DNA of 64,000 nucleotides from Haematococcus lacustris. Its lineage: Eukaryota; Chlorophyta; Chlorophyceae; Chlamydomonadales; Haematococcaceae. The notes under the pieces are model-generated. The model made no database searches and was not told where the DNA came from. It worked only from the letters and a program-made list of their open reading frames with translations. Made by a program: the position numbers and the translations under genes. The stretch covers positions 1,106,394 through 1,170,393 of the forward strand of contig JASKMD010000004.1 of NCBI GenBank assembly GCA_030144725.1. The letters run 5' to 3'. Each line of letters starts with the position of its first letter. The first letter of the stretch is position 1. Positions 1 to 10,400 of the stretch are shown piece by piece.

Positions 1-2432
1 CGCATGAACCCAGCAGCCAGGGAGGCAGCAGCTGAGCAGGGTTGGACCCACGTCCGCCACGTGAGGGAGGCCCTGCATAGCCCCCAGCTGGAGGGGGAGG
101 CCCGATGGGCTGCCGACCTGGTCAGGGCTTGCCTTCCCGAGCCCTGGCAGGGCATGGTGGACCGCCTGCAGCCTCCTCAGCCGGAGTGGGAGTGCCTGAG
201 GGTTGGGCCAGGGGTGGGGTTTGTGATGCGGCGCACCCCCCTGCTCCAGCCCTCCCACTGGGTGGGCCCCAACGGCCGCCTCTACCCCCTAGACCCCACA
301 GGGCAGGGGCCCCTAGGGGCTTTCTGGGCGGAGGGAGGGGCGGCCTGGGAGCCAGCTGCGGTGGCCCGGGTCAACAAGCCCAGCTACAGGCTGACTCCGG
401 AGGAGCGAGTCACCCACCTCCGCCCTCTACCCGCCCAGCATCACGTGGCGCAGGAGCAGGCTCAAGGGCAGGAACTAGGCGGGGCCCGGGGGGTTGGCAG
501 GGGCGGGGGGCGGGCAAGGGGGCGGGGCGGGGGCAGGGGGCGAGGGCGTGGAGGAGGTGGAGGGCGTAGGGGAGCAGGGGGCGGGGCGGGAGGGCAGGCT
601 GCCGACCCAGCTGACGAGGGGCCATGGCACCTGGCCTAAGGAGGAGTGGCTCTTGGGCCCCTGGGCTCACCTGCTGCTGGACCCTCAGGTGTGGGGCATG
701 GGCACCACCACCCTCCTGGACTTCTCGGTCAAGCATGCCAGGGTGCGCCTCCACCAGCTCCAGCGCGTCAGTGCCGACCCCCTCTACCCACCAGGTGGGG
801 GCCTGTGGCCAGCGCTGTGGGGTGTGCGCCCCCCCCGGGCAGCGGGCGAACCGGAGGTGGCAGCGGTGGCTGATGGGGCCCTGAGGGAGCTGGAGCTCAA
901 GTGGGAGGCCAGCGTGCAGCAGGTGGCAGGCCAGGGGGCAGCGGGGGAGCGGGAGCAGCAGGGCAGGGATGTGGAGGAGCGGCTCCCCGAGGAGGTGCAG
1001 GGCAGCCAACCGCCTCGCTGGCTTGACACCTCCGCCAGGGCGCACCAGCGACCCTCGCCGCAGATGAGGGCGGCCCAGCAGGCTGAGCGGCAGCTGGAGG
1101 CCCAGCAGCGGCGTGGGGGCAGGCAGCCAGTTGCTCAGCCCGCCCCCCGGGCCGACACCGCGGACCAGCTGGCTGTGGGTGTTCAGGCGGGCCAGCCGTG
1201 TGCGAAGGTGTGGAAGGAGCTGCTAGACCCCACCCTCCGTCGGGAGCATGTCATCGTGGCCTGGCGGGTGCTTCACGCCAGCCTCATGGTGGGGGCCTTG
1301 TGGGGCCACATCCTCAAGGGTACGGCTGCCCCGGGCTCTTCCGCCTGCCGCTTCTGCCAGCCGGGGCACTTGGAGACCCTCACCCACGCCTTCCTGACCT
1401 GCCCCGCCGTGGTCCCAGCCTGGGAGTGGGTGTTGGACGTGTACGGCCGCCTCACAGGCACCCGCCCCCCCTCAGGCGACGCCATGCTGCTCCTCAGTGG
1501 GCGCCCCACCCGCGGCGAGGCCCCCCCCTTTCAGCCCCCTGACAGCCTGCTGTGGCTGCGGCTGCGCGTTGCCTACCTGGGCGCAGTGTGGCGCCTCCGC
1601 AGCTCAGGAGCCGCTACAGCCCTGCAGCCACAACAGGTGGCGAGGCGGGTCGTGGAGGAGGTCATCTCCACCCTCACCACGGCCGTCAAGCGGGACTGGC
1701 ATCGGGTGGGGAGGGACATCCGCGTGGGCCTCTGCGGCGCTGTGCCCTCCACCTGGTTCAAGGGAAAGGACCCGGAGCTGGACGCTGCCCACTTCGACCA
1801 GCTGTGGCCCGAGGCGTCGGGGGGCTGGTTTGCCAAGCAGCCCAGGAGGGAGCGGAGGGGAGGGCAGGAGGGGGCAGAGGGGAGGGTTGGGGCAGGAGGA
1901 GTGGAGGAGGAGAGGGCAGCAGGGAGGCCTAGGCATGGGGAGGGCAGGGCGCAGGGGGGGGGAGAGCTAGTGGTTCGCCTCTCCTTGCAGTGGCCCGTCC
2001 CCTTCCCCGTCGAGCCAGCCTGAGCTTCAGGGTTGCTGGTGGGGGCTTAGTGCGTTCCGTGGGTGGGCTGGGCTAGGCTTCGGGGGGTTGTCTGGGTGTC
2101 AGGGTCCGGGGGCTTAGGTGGTCTTGGTTTGAGCGTTGGGGGTAGGGTTCTAGGTTTCAGGTCGAGGGGCGCGGCTTAGGCTTAGGCTGAGGTGTGCAGA
2201 GCTAGGGGGGAGGGCGGTGGTGTGGGGGAGTGTCTTGGGAGGGGGTTGCTTGTGGGGTGTGGACCTTTGCTTGGGGTGTGTGGACCTTTGCTTGAGGTGT
2301 GTGGACCGCTGTGTTTGGGTGGGGTGCTTGGGGATCGTGTATGCGGAAACCTTGTTTGTTGTAGTCTTTCTTTTCTTCTTTTCTTTAGTCATTCTCACTC
2401 TCTTGTAATGCTCCTACGATGAAAAAAAAAAA
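1..2432 (+). mobile_element. LINE copy L0, 3' part with poly(A) tail
   Basis: This is the 3' half of a non-LTR retrotransposon; it continues beyond the left edge of the window. It contains the C-terminal reverse transcriptase region, a stop at 2021-2023, a 3' UTR of about 400 bp, and an 11-A tail at 2422-2432 preceded by CTCCTACGATG. The same sequence occurs in reverse orientation as copy A from 2804. Its tail abuts a 371-bp fragment of the same family rather than unrelated DNA. Confidence 0.9.
4..2023 (+). pseudogene. LINE reverse transcriptase C-terminal region, frameshifted
   Basis: The frame matches residues of copy A downstream of the RT core: an RGG-rich tract around 480-600, then a C-terminal region with a C-x2-C-x9-H-x4-C knuckle starting at 1347, the zf-RVT-type finger found after the RT domain in many LINEs. 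Near 622-626 this copy reads GGCCATGGCACC where copy A reads GGCCAGGCACC on its coding strand. The extra base shifts the frame, so the first part stops at 639 and the rest continues in another frame to 2023. It is a broken, 5'-incomplete copy. Confidence 0.85.
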
Positions 2433-2803
2433 CCTCCTCGGGGAGCCGCTCCTCCACATCCCTGCCCTGCTGCTCCCGCTCCCCCGCTGCCCCCTGGCCT
2501 GCCACCTGCTGCACGCTGGCCTCCCACTTGAGCTCCAGCTCCCTCAGGGCCCCATCAGCCACCGCTGCCACCTCCGGTTCGCCCGCTGCCCGGGGGGGGC
2601 GCACACCCCACAGCGCTGGCCACAGGCCCCCACCTGGTGGGTAGAGGGGGTCGGCACTGACGCGCTGGAGCTGGTGGAGGCGCACCCTGGCATGCTTGAC
2701 CGAGAAGTCCAGGAGGGTGGTGGTGCCCATGCCCCACACCTGAGGGTCCAGCAGCAGGTGAGCCCAGGGGCCCAAGAGCCACTCCTCCTTAGGCCAGGTG
2801 CCA
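2433..2803 (-). mobile_element. Internal LINE fragment between two opposed LINE 3' ends
   Basis: These 371 bp match the minus-strand LINE body (compare 4243-4612 and 24073-24443). They lie between the poly(A) of L0 and the poly(T) of copy A. The left junction, poly(A) followed by CCTCCTCGGGGAG, is the same as at 24072/24073. The fragment is therefore the remnant of a resident minus-strand LINE that received a + strand LINE and was then cut off by the end of copy A. Confidence 0.8.
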
Positions 2804-5800
2804 TTTTTTTTTTTCATCGTAGGAGCATTACAAGAGAGTGAGAATGACTAAAGAAAAGAAGAAAAGAAAGACTACAACAAACAAGGTTTCCGCATACACG
2901 ATCCCCAAGCACCCCACCCAAACACAGCGGTCCACACACCTCAAGCAAAGGTCCACACACTCCAAGCAAAGGTCCACACCCCACAAGCAACCCCCTCCCA
3001 AGACACTCCCCCACACCACCGCCCTCCCCCCTAGCTCTGCACACCTCAGCCTAAACCTAAGCCGCGCCCCTCGACCTGAAACCTAGAACCCTACCCCCAA
3101 CGCTCAAACCAAGACCACCTAAGCCCCCGGACCCTGACACCCAGACAACCCCCCGAAGCCTAGCCCAGCCCACCCACGGAACGCACTAAGCCCCCACCAG
3201 CAACCCTGAAGCTCAGGCTGGCTCGACGGGGAAGGGGACGGGCCACTGCAAGGAGAGGCGAACCACTAGCTCTCCCCCCCCCTGCGCCCTGCCCTCCCCA
3301 TGCCTAGGCCTCCCTGCTGCCCTCTCCTCCTCCACTCCTCCTGCCCCAACCCTCCCCTCTGCCCCCTCCTGCCCTCCCCTCCGCTCCCTCCTGGGCTGCT
3401 TGGCAAACCAGCCCCCCGACGCCTCGGGCCACAGCTGGTCGAAGTGGGCAGCGTCCAGCTCCGGGTCCTTTCCCTTGAACCAGGTGGAGGGCACAGCGCC
3501 GCAGAGGCCCACGCGGATGTCCCTCCCCACCCGATGCCAGTCCCGCTTGACGGCCGTGGTGAGGGTGGAGATGACCTCCTCCACGACCCGCCTCGCCACC
3601 TGTTGTGGCTGCAGGGCTGTAGCGGCTCCTGAGCTGCGGAGGCGCCACACTGCGCCCAGGTAGGCAACGCGCAGCCGCAGCCACAGCAGGCTGTCAGGGG
3701 GCTGAAAGGGGGGGGCCTCGCCGCGGGTGGGGCGCCCACTGAGGAGCAGCATGGCGTCGCCTGAGGGGGGGCGGGTGCCTGTGAGGCGGCCGTACACGTC
3801 CAACACCCACTCCCAGGCTGGGACCACGGCGGGGCAGGTCAGGAAGGCGTGGGTGAGGGTCTCCAAGTGCCCCGGCTGGCAGAAGCGGCAGGCGGAAGAG
3901 CCCGGGGCAGCCGTACCCTTGAGGATGTGGCCCCACAAGGCCCCCACCATGAGGCTGGCGTGAAGCACCCGCCAGGCCACGATGACATGCTCCCGACGGA
4001 GGGTGGGGTCTAGCAGCTCCTTCCACACCTTCGCACACGGCTGGCCCGCCTGAACACCCACAGCCAGCTGGTCCGCGGTGTCGGCCCGGGGGGCGGGCTG
4101 AGCAACTGGCTGCCTGCCCCCACGCCGCTGCTGGGCCTCCAGCTGCCGCTCAGCCTGCTGGGCCGCCCTCATCTGCGGCGAGGGTCGCTGGTGCGCCCTG
4201 GCGGAGGTGTCAAGCCAGCGAGGCGGTTGGCTGCCCTGCACCTCCTCGGGGAGCCGCTCCTCCACATCCCTGCCCTGCTGCTCCCGCTCCCCCGCTGCCC
4301 CCTGGCCTGCCACCTGCTGCACGCTGGCCTCCCACTTGAGCTCCAGCTCCCTCAGGGCCCCATCAGCCACCGCTGCCACCTCCGGTTCGCCCGCTGCCCG
4401 GGGGGGGCGCACACCCCACAGCGCTGGCCACAGGCCCCCACCTGGTGGGTAGAGGGGGTCGGCACTGACGCGCTGGAGCTGGTGGAGGCGCACCCTGGCA
4501 TGCTTGACCGAGAAGTCCAGGAGGGTGGTGGTGCCCATGCCCCACACCTGAGGGTCCAGCAGCAGGTGAGCCCAGGGGCCCAAGAGCCACTCCTCCTTAG
4601 GCCAGGTGCCTGGCCCCTCGTCAGCTGGGTCGGCAGCCTGCCCTCCCGCTCCGCCCCCTGCTCCCCTACGCCCTCCACCTCCTCCACGCCCTCGCCCCCT
4701 GCCCCCGCCCCGCCCCCTTGCCCGCCCCCCGCCCCTGCCAACCCCCCGGGCCCCGCCTAGTTCCTGCCCTTGAGCCTGCTCCTGCGCCACGTGATGCTGG
4801 GCGGGTAGAGGGCGGAGGTGGGTGACTCGCTCCTCCGGAGTCAGCCTGTAGCTGGGCTTGTTGACCCGGGCCACCGCAGCTGGCTCCCAGGCCGCCCCTC
4901 CCTCCGCCCAGAAAGCCCCTAGGGGCCCCTGCCCTGTGGGGTCTAGGGGGTAGAGGCGGCCGTTGGGGCCCACCCAGTGGGAGGGCTGGAGCAGGGGGGT
5001 GCGCCGCAGCACAAACCCCACCCCTGGCCCAACCCTCAGGCACTCCCACTCCGGCTGAGGAGGCTGCAGGCGGTCCACCATGCCCTGCCAGGGCTCGGGA
5101 AGGCAAGCCCTGACCAGGTCGGCAGCCCATCGGGCCTCCCCCTCCAGCTGGGGGCTATGCAGGGCCTCCCTCACGTGGCGGACGTGGGTCCAACCCTGCT
5201 CAGCTGCTGCCTCCCTGGCTGCTGGGTTCATGCGGACTTGCGCGTTGTACCACAGCGGCTCTGCCAGCACCGAGAAGAAGGACTGGCTAGCGGGGGGCAC
5301 CGCACGGAACAGCTTGAGCTCAGCCAGGGCCGCCACGTGAGCTTGCAGTCGCGGGCTGATGCCTCGCGAGGGGGGGGCGGTGGGGTCGGTGATGACCCAC
5401 GTGCTGAGGCCGTGGGAGGGGTCTGCCAGCAGGCTGTGGGTGAGAGGCTGCCAGGGACGAACCCGGGGCGACCAGAGCTGGGCCAGCATCTTCGCCAGCA
5501 TGGCCGTGCTGGTGACCCCCAGGTCGGGAAGCCCCACCCCTCCCTCCCCCCGGGGCATCACGCAGATGGCCTTGCTAGGGTAGAGGCGACTGCTGTTGGG
5601 GCTGCGCTCCTGGGGCAGGTCTGAGGCTGCCACAAAGCGGTTGACAGCCAAGGCCATGGCTTGCGTCAGAGGAGCGGAGGGTTGCACAAAAGCCATTTGG
5701 TAGATGGACTTGGAGGCCAGGCACTGCTGTGCCACCTGCACCCGCCCCAGGAGGTTGAGGCCTTGGGGCCGCCAAGGGAGGGAGGCTGCCATCATGGCCG

Positions 5801-7412
5801 CCGCCGCCCCACCGAAGGCGGCCTCGCTGGTGGCAGCGTAGGAGGCCGCCCCAAGAGGGACCCCCAGGTGGCGCACGGGCACCCCCGCTCGGACAGCTGG
5901 GATGACCACCTCCTGCTCCTGCTCCCCACCCTGCTCCTGCCCGCCCGGCTGCTGCCCTTGCCCGCCACCTTCCCCCAGCCCACCCCCTAGCCCCTGCTCG
6001 CCCACCTGCCCCTGCCCGCCCCCTTCCCCCCCGTCACCCCCCCTTCCTCCCCTCCCCGCCCCCTCGGGGCCCGAGCCCTCCTGGTTGCCCGGCCCAGGCT
6101 CTGGCTGGGCGCACGGCAGGGCTGAGCTCTTGCTCACGCTCAGCGCAGGGCCCCCAGCGGCGCGGAACAGGCCCAGGGCCTCCACAACCACCTTCCCGTC
6201 TCTGACCCGATCGAGCACCACGATGGTGAGGTCGTCCGCATACTCCTTGGAGGGGAGCGCGGGGGTCAGGGCGGCCCTGTGCATGGCCAGAGGGCTGGAG
6301 GGGATGGTGGGGGTGCTGATGCGGCCTGCCAGCTGGAGCGAGCTGAGGTAGCTGACCAGCGGCTGAAGCACGATGCACCAGTAGAGCGGGGAGGCCCCGC
6401 TGCCCTGCAGCAGCCCCGACGCAAGGGGGAAGCTGTCGGTGAGGTGGCCGTTGACCAGCACCTGGCTCGTGGCCCCCCGGTGCAGCAGCTGAGCCCAGCG
6501 CACATGCCCCTCCCGGCAGAACCCCATGGCCTCCATCGTGTCCTGGAGCAAGCCCCAGGACACGTTGTCATAGGCCCCCGCCAGGTCCAGCAACAACAGC
6601 CAGGCTGGGCTGCCTCGCTGCTGCAGGTACTCCAGCAGGCCTAGGTGGAACTGCACGCTGTCGCTGATGTCCCTGCCCAGGATGAAGGCGGACTGAGAGG
6701 GGGACACCAGCAGGTCCAAGGGCAGCTGCAGCCGGTCCTCCACTGCCCTGGCCACCAGGCGCACGTCGCAGTTGAGGAGCGTGATGGGGCGGTAGCCGGC
6801 CACCTGGTCCCTCGGCTTGCCAGCCTTGGGCACGAGGGTGATGATGCCTGTCAGGAACTCAGCCAGGGGGGCAGGGTCAGCGGTGTCTGCCAGGGCCTCT
6901 CGCAACATGGCCCGCAGCGGCCGCCCCAGCTCCACCCACAGCCGGTCATAGACCTCCATGGGCAGTCCATCTAACCCCGGGGCCTTGCTGTGCGCGCAGC
7001 CCTGCAGAGCCCGGCCCAGCTCCTCCTCTGATAGCATAGGGATGCCATTGGGGCCCTCGGCAGCCCTGGCCTGGGTGGGGGTGAGGTGGGAGGTGAGGCT
7101 GCCCAGCAGCGTGGCGCGCGCAGCTGTGTCCACCGGCTTGGCTGCGTAGACACCGGTGGGCTCGGCAGCTGAGTAGTGCTGCTGGAAAGCCCTGCACGCT
7201 GCCTTCACCCCGGCCGGCGTGGTAAGGTCTGCTGGCTGACCTGGCTGGCCGGGGAGCTGGAGAGAGGAGATGAGGGTGGGGGTGTGCGCGGGCTGGTCGC
7301 GATGGTAGAAGTAGAAGGAGGAGCGGTCGCCGTAGTACTGGTCGAGAACCGCGCTGGCCAGCAGGGACTGCTGGGCCCCCTGCTCCCTCGCCCCCACACC
7401 CGCCAGGGCTGC
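2804..7412 (-). mobile_element. LINE copy A, longest and coding-intact copy
   Basis: Minus-strand LINE with poly(A) (11 T on the + strand at 2804-2814), a type I 3' end (GCTCCTACGATG before the tail), a 3' UTR of about 400 bp, and a coding region to its 5' end at 7412. The 5' end directly abuts the poly(T) of copy B (7413-7421). The same 5' end sequence, GCAGCCCTGGCGG, is found in copies D and E, and in B with a 12-bp deletion beside it. Such a shared truncation point argues for tandem amplification of one truncated copy rather than repeated independent insertion. Confidence 0.9.
3213..7397 (-). CDS. LINE reverse transcriptase polyprotein, uninterrupted frame
   Basis: A 1394-codon open frame ending in TGA. 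Non-LTR reverse transcriptase motifs appear in order: KAPGLDG at about residue 138, motif A LLDLAGAYD with catalytic Asp271, QGSGASP at about 331, and YADD at 386-389, followed by a thumb-like HLGVPLG. Between YADD and HLGVPLG lies a Gly/Gln/Glu-rich insert. A second Arg/Gly-rich tract near residue 880 resembles an RGG box. A C-terminal C-x2-C-x9-H-x4-C finger starts at about residue 1170. The first codon of the frame is GTG; the first in-frame ATG is at 7035-7037 (residue 121). No apurinic-type endonuclease domain is visible upstream and the frame runs back into the neighbour's tail, so the protein is probably N-terminally truncated. RT activity is possible but autonomous mobility is unlikely. 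Confidence 0.9.
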   Translation of the reverse strand: MGAREQGAQQSLLASAVLDQYYGDRSSFYFYHRDQPAHTPTLISSLQLPGQPGQPADLTTPAGVKAACRAFQQHYSAAEPTGVYAAKPVDTAARATLLGSLTSHLTPTQARAAEGPNGIPMLSEEELGRALQGCAHSKAPGLDGLPMEVYDRLWVELGRPLRAMLREALADTADPAPLAEFLTGIITLVPKAGKPRDQVAGYRPITLLNCDVRLVARAVEDRLQLPLDLLVSPSQSAFILGRDISDSVQFHLGLLEYLQQRGSPAWLLLLDLAGAYDNVSWGLLQDTMEAMGFCREGHVRWAQLLHRGATSQVLVNGHLTDSFPLASGLLQGSGASPLYWCIVLQPLVSYLSSLQLAGRISTPTIPSSPLAMHRAALTPALPSKEYADDLTIVVLDRVRDGKVVVEALGLFRAAGGPALSVSKSSALPCAQPEPGPGNQEGSGPEGAGRGGRGGDGGEGGGQGQVGEQGLGGGLGEGGGQGQQPGGQEQGGEQEQEVVIPAVRAGVPVRHLGVPLGAASYAATSEAAFGGAAAAMMAASLPWRPQGLNLLGRVQVAQQCLASKSIYQMAFVQPSAPLTQAMALAVNRFVAASDLPQERSPNSSRLYPSKAICVMPRGEGGVGLPDLGVTSTAMLAKMLAQLWSPRVRPWQPLTHSLLADPSHGLSTWVITDPTAPPSRGISPRLQAHVAALAELKLFRAVPPASQSFFSVLAEPLWYNAQVRMNPAAREAAAEQGWTHVRHVREALHSPQLEGEARWAADLVRACLPEPWQGMVDRLQPPQPEWECLRVGPGVGFVLRRTPLLQPSHWVGPNGRLYPLDPTGQGPLGAFWAEGGAAWEPAAVARVNKPSYRLTPEERVTHLRPLPAQHHVAQEQAQGQELGGARGVGRGGGRARGRGGGRGRGRGGGGGRRGAGGGAGGQAADPADEGPGTWPKEEWLLGPWAHLLLDPQVWGMGTTTLLDFSVKHARVRLHQLQRVSADPLYPPGGGLWPALWGVRPPRAAGEPEVAAVADGALRELELKWEASVQQVAGQGAAGEREQQGRDVEERLPEEVQGSQPPRWLDTSARAHQRPSPQMRAAQQAERQLEAQQRRGGRQPVAQPAPRADTADQLAVGVQAGQPCAKVWKELLDPTLRREHVIVAWRVLHASLMVGALWGHILKGTAAPGSSACRFCQPGHLETLTHAFLTCPAVVPAWEWVLDVYGRLTGTRPPSGDAMLLLSGRPTRGEAPPFQPPDSLLWLRLRVAYLGAVWRLRSSGAATALQPQQVARRVVEEVISTLTTAVKRDWHRVGRDIRVGLCGAVPSTWFKGKDPELDAAHFDQLWPEASGGWFAKQPRRERRGGQEGAEGRVGAGGVEEERAAGRPRHGEGRAQGGGELVVRLSLQWPVPFPVEPA

Positions 7413-10400
7413 TTTTTTTTTCCTGATGGAAGAGCATTACAAGAGAGAGAGTGACACTAAAGAAAAGATGAAAAGAGAAGACTACTACAAAACAAGGTTC
7501 CCCCATACACGAACCCCAAGCACCCCACCCAAACACAGCGGTCCACACACCCCAAGCAAAGGTCCACACCCCACATGCAAAGGTCCACACAACCCAAGCA
7601 ACCCCCTCCCTAGGACTTCAAGACACTTCCCCACACCAACGCCCTCCACCCTAGCTCACCTCCCCAGACCCTCCCCATACCCTCCCCACAAAACTACCCA
7701 CACGAGCCTAAGTTCCGCCCCTCGACCTGAAACCTAGAACCCTACCCCCAACGCTCAAACCAAGACCACCTAAGCCCGGTCCCCTGACACCCAGACACCC
7801 CCCCGAAGCCTAGCCCACCCCACCCACCGAACGCCCTAAGCCCCCACCAGCAACCCTGCAGCTCAGGCTGGCTCGACGGGGAAGGGGACGGGCCACTGCA
7901 AGGAGAGGCGAACCACTAGCTCTCCCCCCCCCTGCGCCCTGCCCTCCCCATGCCTAGGCCTCCCTGCCCCGCCTCTCCTCCTCCACTCCTCCTGCCCCAA
8001 CCCTCCCCTCTGCCCCCTCCTGCCCTCCCCTCCGCTCCCTCCTAGGCTGCTTGGCGAACCAGCCCCCCGACGCCTCGGGCCACAGCTGGTCGAAGTGGGC
8101 AGCGTCCAGCTCCGGGTCCTTGCCCTTGAACCAGGTGGAGGGCACAGCGCCGCAGAGGCCCACCCGGATGTCCCTCCCCACCCGATGCCAGTCACGCTTG
8201 ACGGCCGTGGTGAGGGTGGAGATGACCTCCCCCACGACCCGCCTCGCCACCTGTTGTGGCTGCAGGGCTGTAGCGGCTCCTGAGCTGCGGAGGCGCCACA
8301 CTGCGCCCAGGTAGGCAACGCGCAGCCGCAGCCACAGCAGGCTGTCAGGGGGCTGAAAGGGGGGGGCCTCGCCGCAGGTGGGGCGCCCACTGAGGAGCAG
8401 CATGGCGTCGCCTGAAGGTGGGCGGGTGCCTCTGAGGCGGCCGTACACATCCAGCACCCACTCCCAGGCTGGGACCACGGCGGGGCAGGTCAGGAAGGCG
8501 TGGGTGAGGGTCTCCAAGTGCCCCGGCTGGCAGAAGCGGCAGGCGGAAGAGCCCGGGGCAGCCGTACCCTTGAGGATGTGGCCCCACAAGGCCCCCACCA
8601 TGAGGCTGGCGTGAAGCACCCGCCAGGCCACGATGACATGCTCCCGACGGAGGGTGGGGTCTAGCAGCTCCTTCCACACCTTCGCACACGGCTGGCCCGC
8701 CTGAACACCCACAGCCAGCTGGTCCACGGTGTCGGCCCGGGGGGCGGGCTGAGCAACTGGCTGCCTGCCCCCACGCCGCTGCTGGGCCTCCAGCTGCCGC
8801 TCAGCCTGCTGGGCCGCCCTCATCTGCGGCGAGGGTCGCTGGTGCGCCCTGGCGGAGGTGTCAAGCCAGCGAGGCGGTTGGCTGCCCTGCACCTCCTCGG
8901 GGAGCCGCTCCTCCTCATCCCTGCCCTGCTGCTCCCGCTCCCCCGCTGCCCCCTGGCCTGCCACCTGCTGCGCGCTGGCCTCCCACTTGAGCTCCAGCTC
9001 CCTCAGGGCCCCATCAGCCACCGCTGCCACCTCCGGTTCGCCCGCTGCCCGGGGGGGGCGCACACCCCACAGCGCTGGCCACAGGCCCCCACCTGGTGGG
9101 TAGAGGGGGTCGGCACTGACGCGCTGGAGCTGGTGGAGGCGCACCCTGGCATGCTTGACCGAGAAGTCCAGGAGAGTGGTGGTGCCCATGCCCTACACCT
9201 GAGGGTCCAGCTGCAGGTGAGCCCAGGGGCCCAAGAGCCACTCCTCCTTAGGCCAGGTGCCAGGCCCCTCGTCAGCTGGGTCGGCAGCCTGCCCTCCCGT
9301 TCCGCCCCCTGCGCCCCTACGCCCTCCACCTCCTCCACGCCCTCGCCCCCTGCCCCCGCCCCACCTCCTTGCCCGCCCCCCGCCCCTGCCAACCGCCCTG
9401 GCTCCTCCTTGCTCCTGCCCTTGAGCCTGCTCCTGCGCCACGTGATGCTGGGCGGGTAGAGGGCGGAGGTGGGTGGCTCGCTCCTCCGGAGTCAGCCTGT
9501 AGCTGGGCTTGTTAAGCCGGGCCACCGCTGCTGGCTCCCAGGCCGCCCCTCCCTCCGCCCAGAAAGCCCCTAGGGGCCCCTGCCCTGTGGGGTCTTAGGG
9601 GTAGAGGCGGCCGTTGGGGCCCACCCAGTGGGAGGGCTGGAGCAGGGGGGGGCGCCGCATCACAAACCCCACCCCTGGCCCAACCCTCAGGCATTCCCAC
9701 TCCGGCTGAGGAGGCTGCAGGCGGTCCACCATGCCCTGCCAGGGCTCGGGAAGGCAAGCCCTGACCAGGTCGGCAGCCCATCGGGCCTCCCCCTCCAGCT
9801 GGGGGCTATGCAGGGCCTCCCTCACGTGGCGGACGTGGGTCCAACCCTGCTCAGCTGCTGCCTCCCTGGCTGCTGGGTTCATGCGGACTTGCGCGTTGTA
9901 CCACAGCGGCTCTGCCAGCACCGAGAAGAAGGACTGGCTAGCGGGGGGCACCGCACGGAACAGCTTGAGCTCAGCCAGGGCCGCCACGTGAGCTTGCAGC
10001 CGCGGGCTGATGCCTCGCGAGGGGGGGGCGGTGGGGTCGGTGATGACCCACGTGCTGAGGCCGTGGGAGGGGTCTGCTAGCAGGCTGTGGGTGAGAGGCT
10101 GCCAGGGACGAACCCGGGGCGACCAGAGCTGGGCCAGCATCTTCGCCAGCATGGCCGTGCTGGTGACCCCCAGGTCGGGAAGCCCCACCCCTCCCTCCCC
10201 CCGGGGCATCACGCAGATGGCCTTGCTAGGGTAGAGGCGACTGCTGTTGGGGCTGCGCTCCTGGGGCAGGTCTGAGGCTGCCACAAAGCGGTTGACAGCC
10301 AAGGCCATGGCTTGCGTCAGAGGAGCGGAGGGTTGCACAAAAGCCATTTGGTAGATGGACTTGGAGGCCAGGCACTGCTGTGCCACCTGCACCCGCCCCA

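Noticed and set aside
2804..4610. Simple insertion of a 1.8-kb LINE into copy D to make copy A
   Set aside because: The length fits, but A and D differ at scattered positions over the whole shared region and A resembles C at the supposed insertion edge, so exchange between array members is more likely.
4666..5130. Many 60-215-codon frames opposite or out of frame with the LINE coding region
   Set aside because: They recur in every LINE copy wherever the RT frame lies and have no motif of their own. They are shadows of GC-rich coding DNA.
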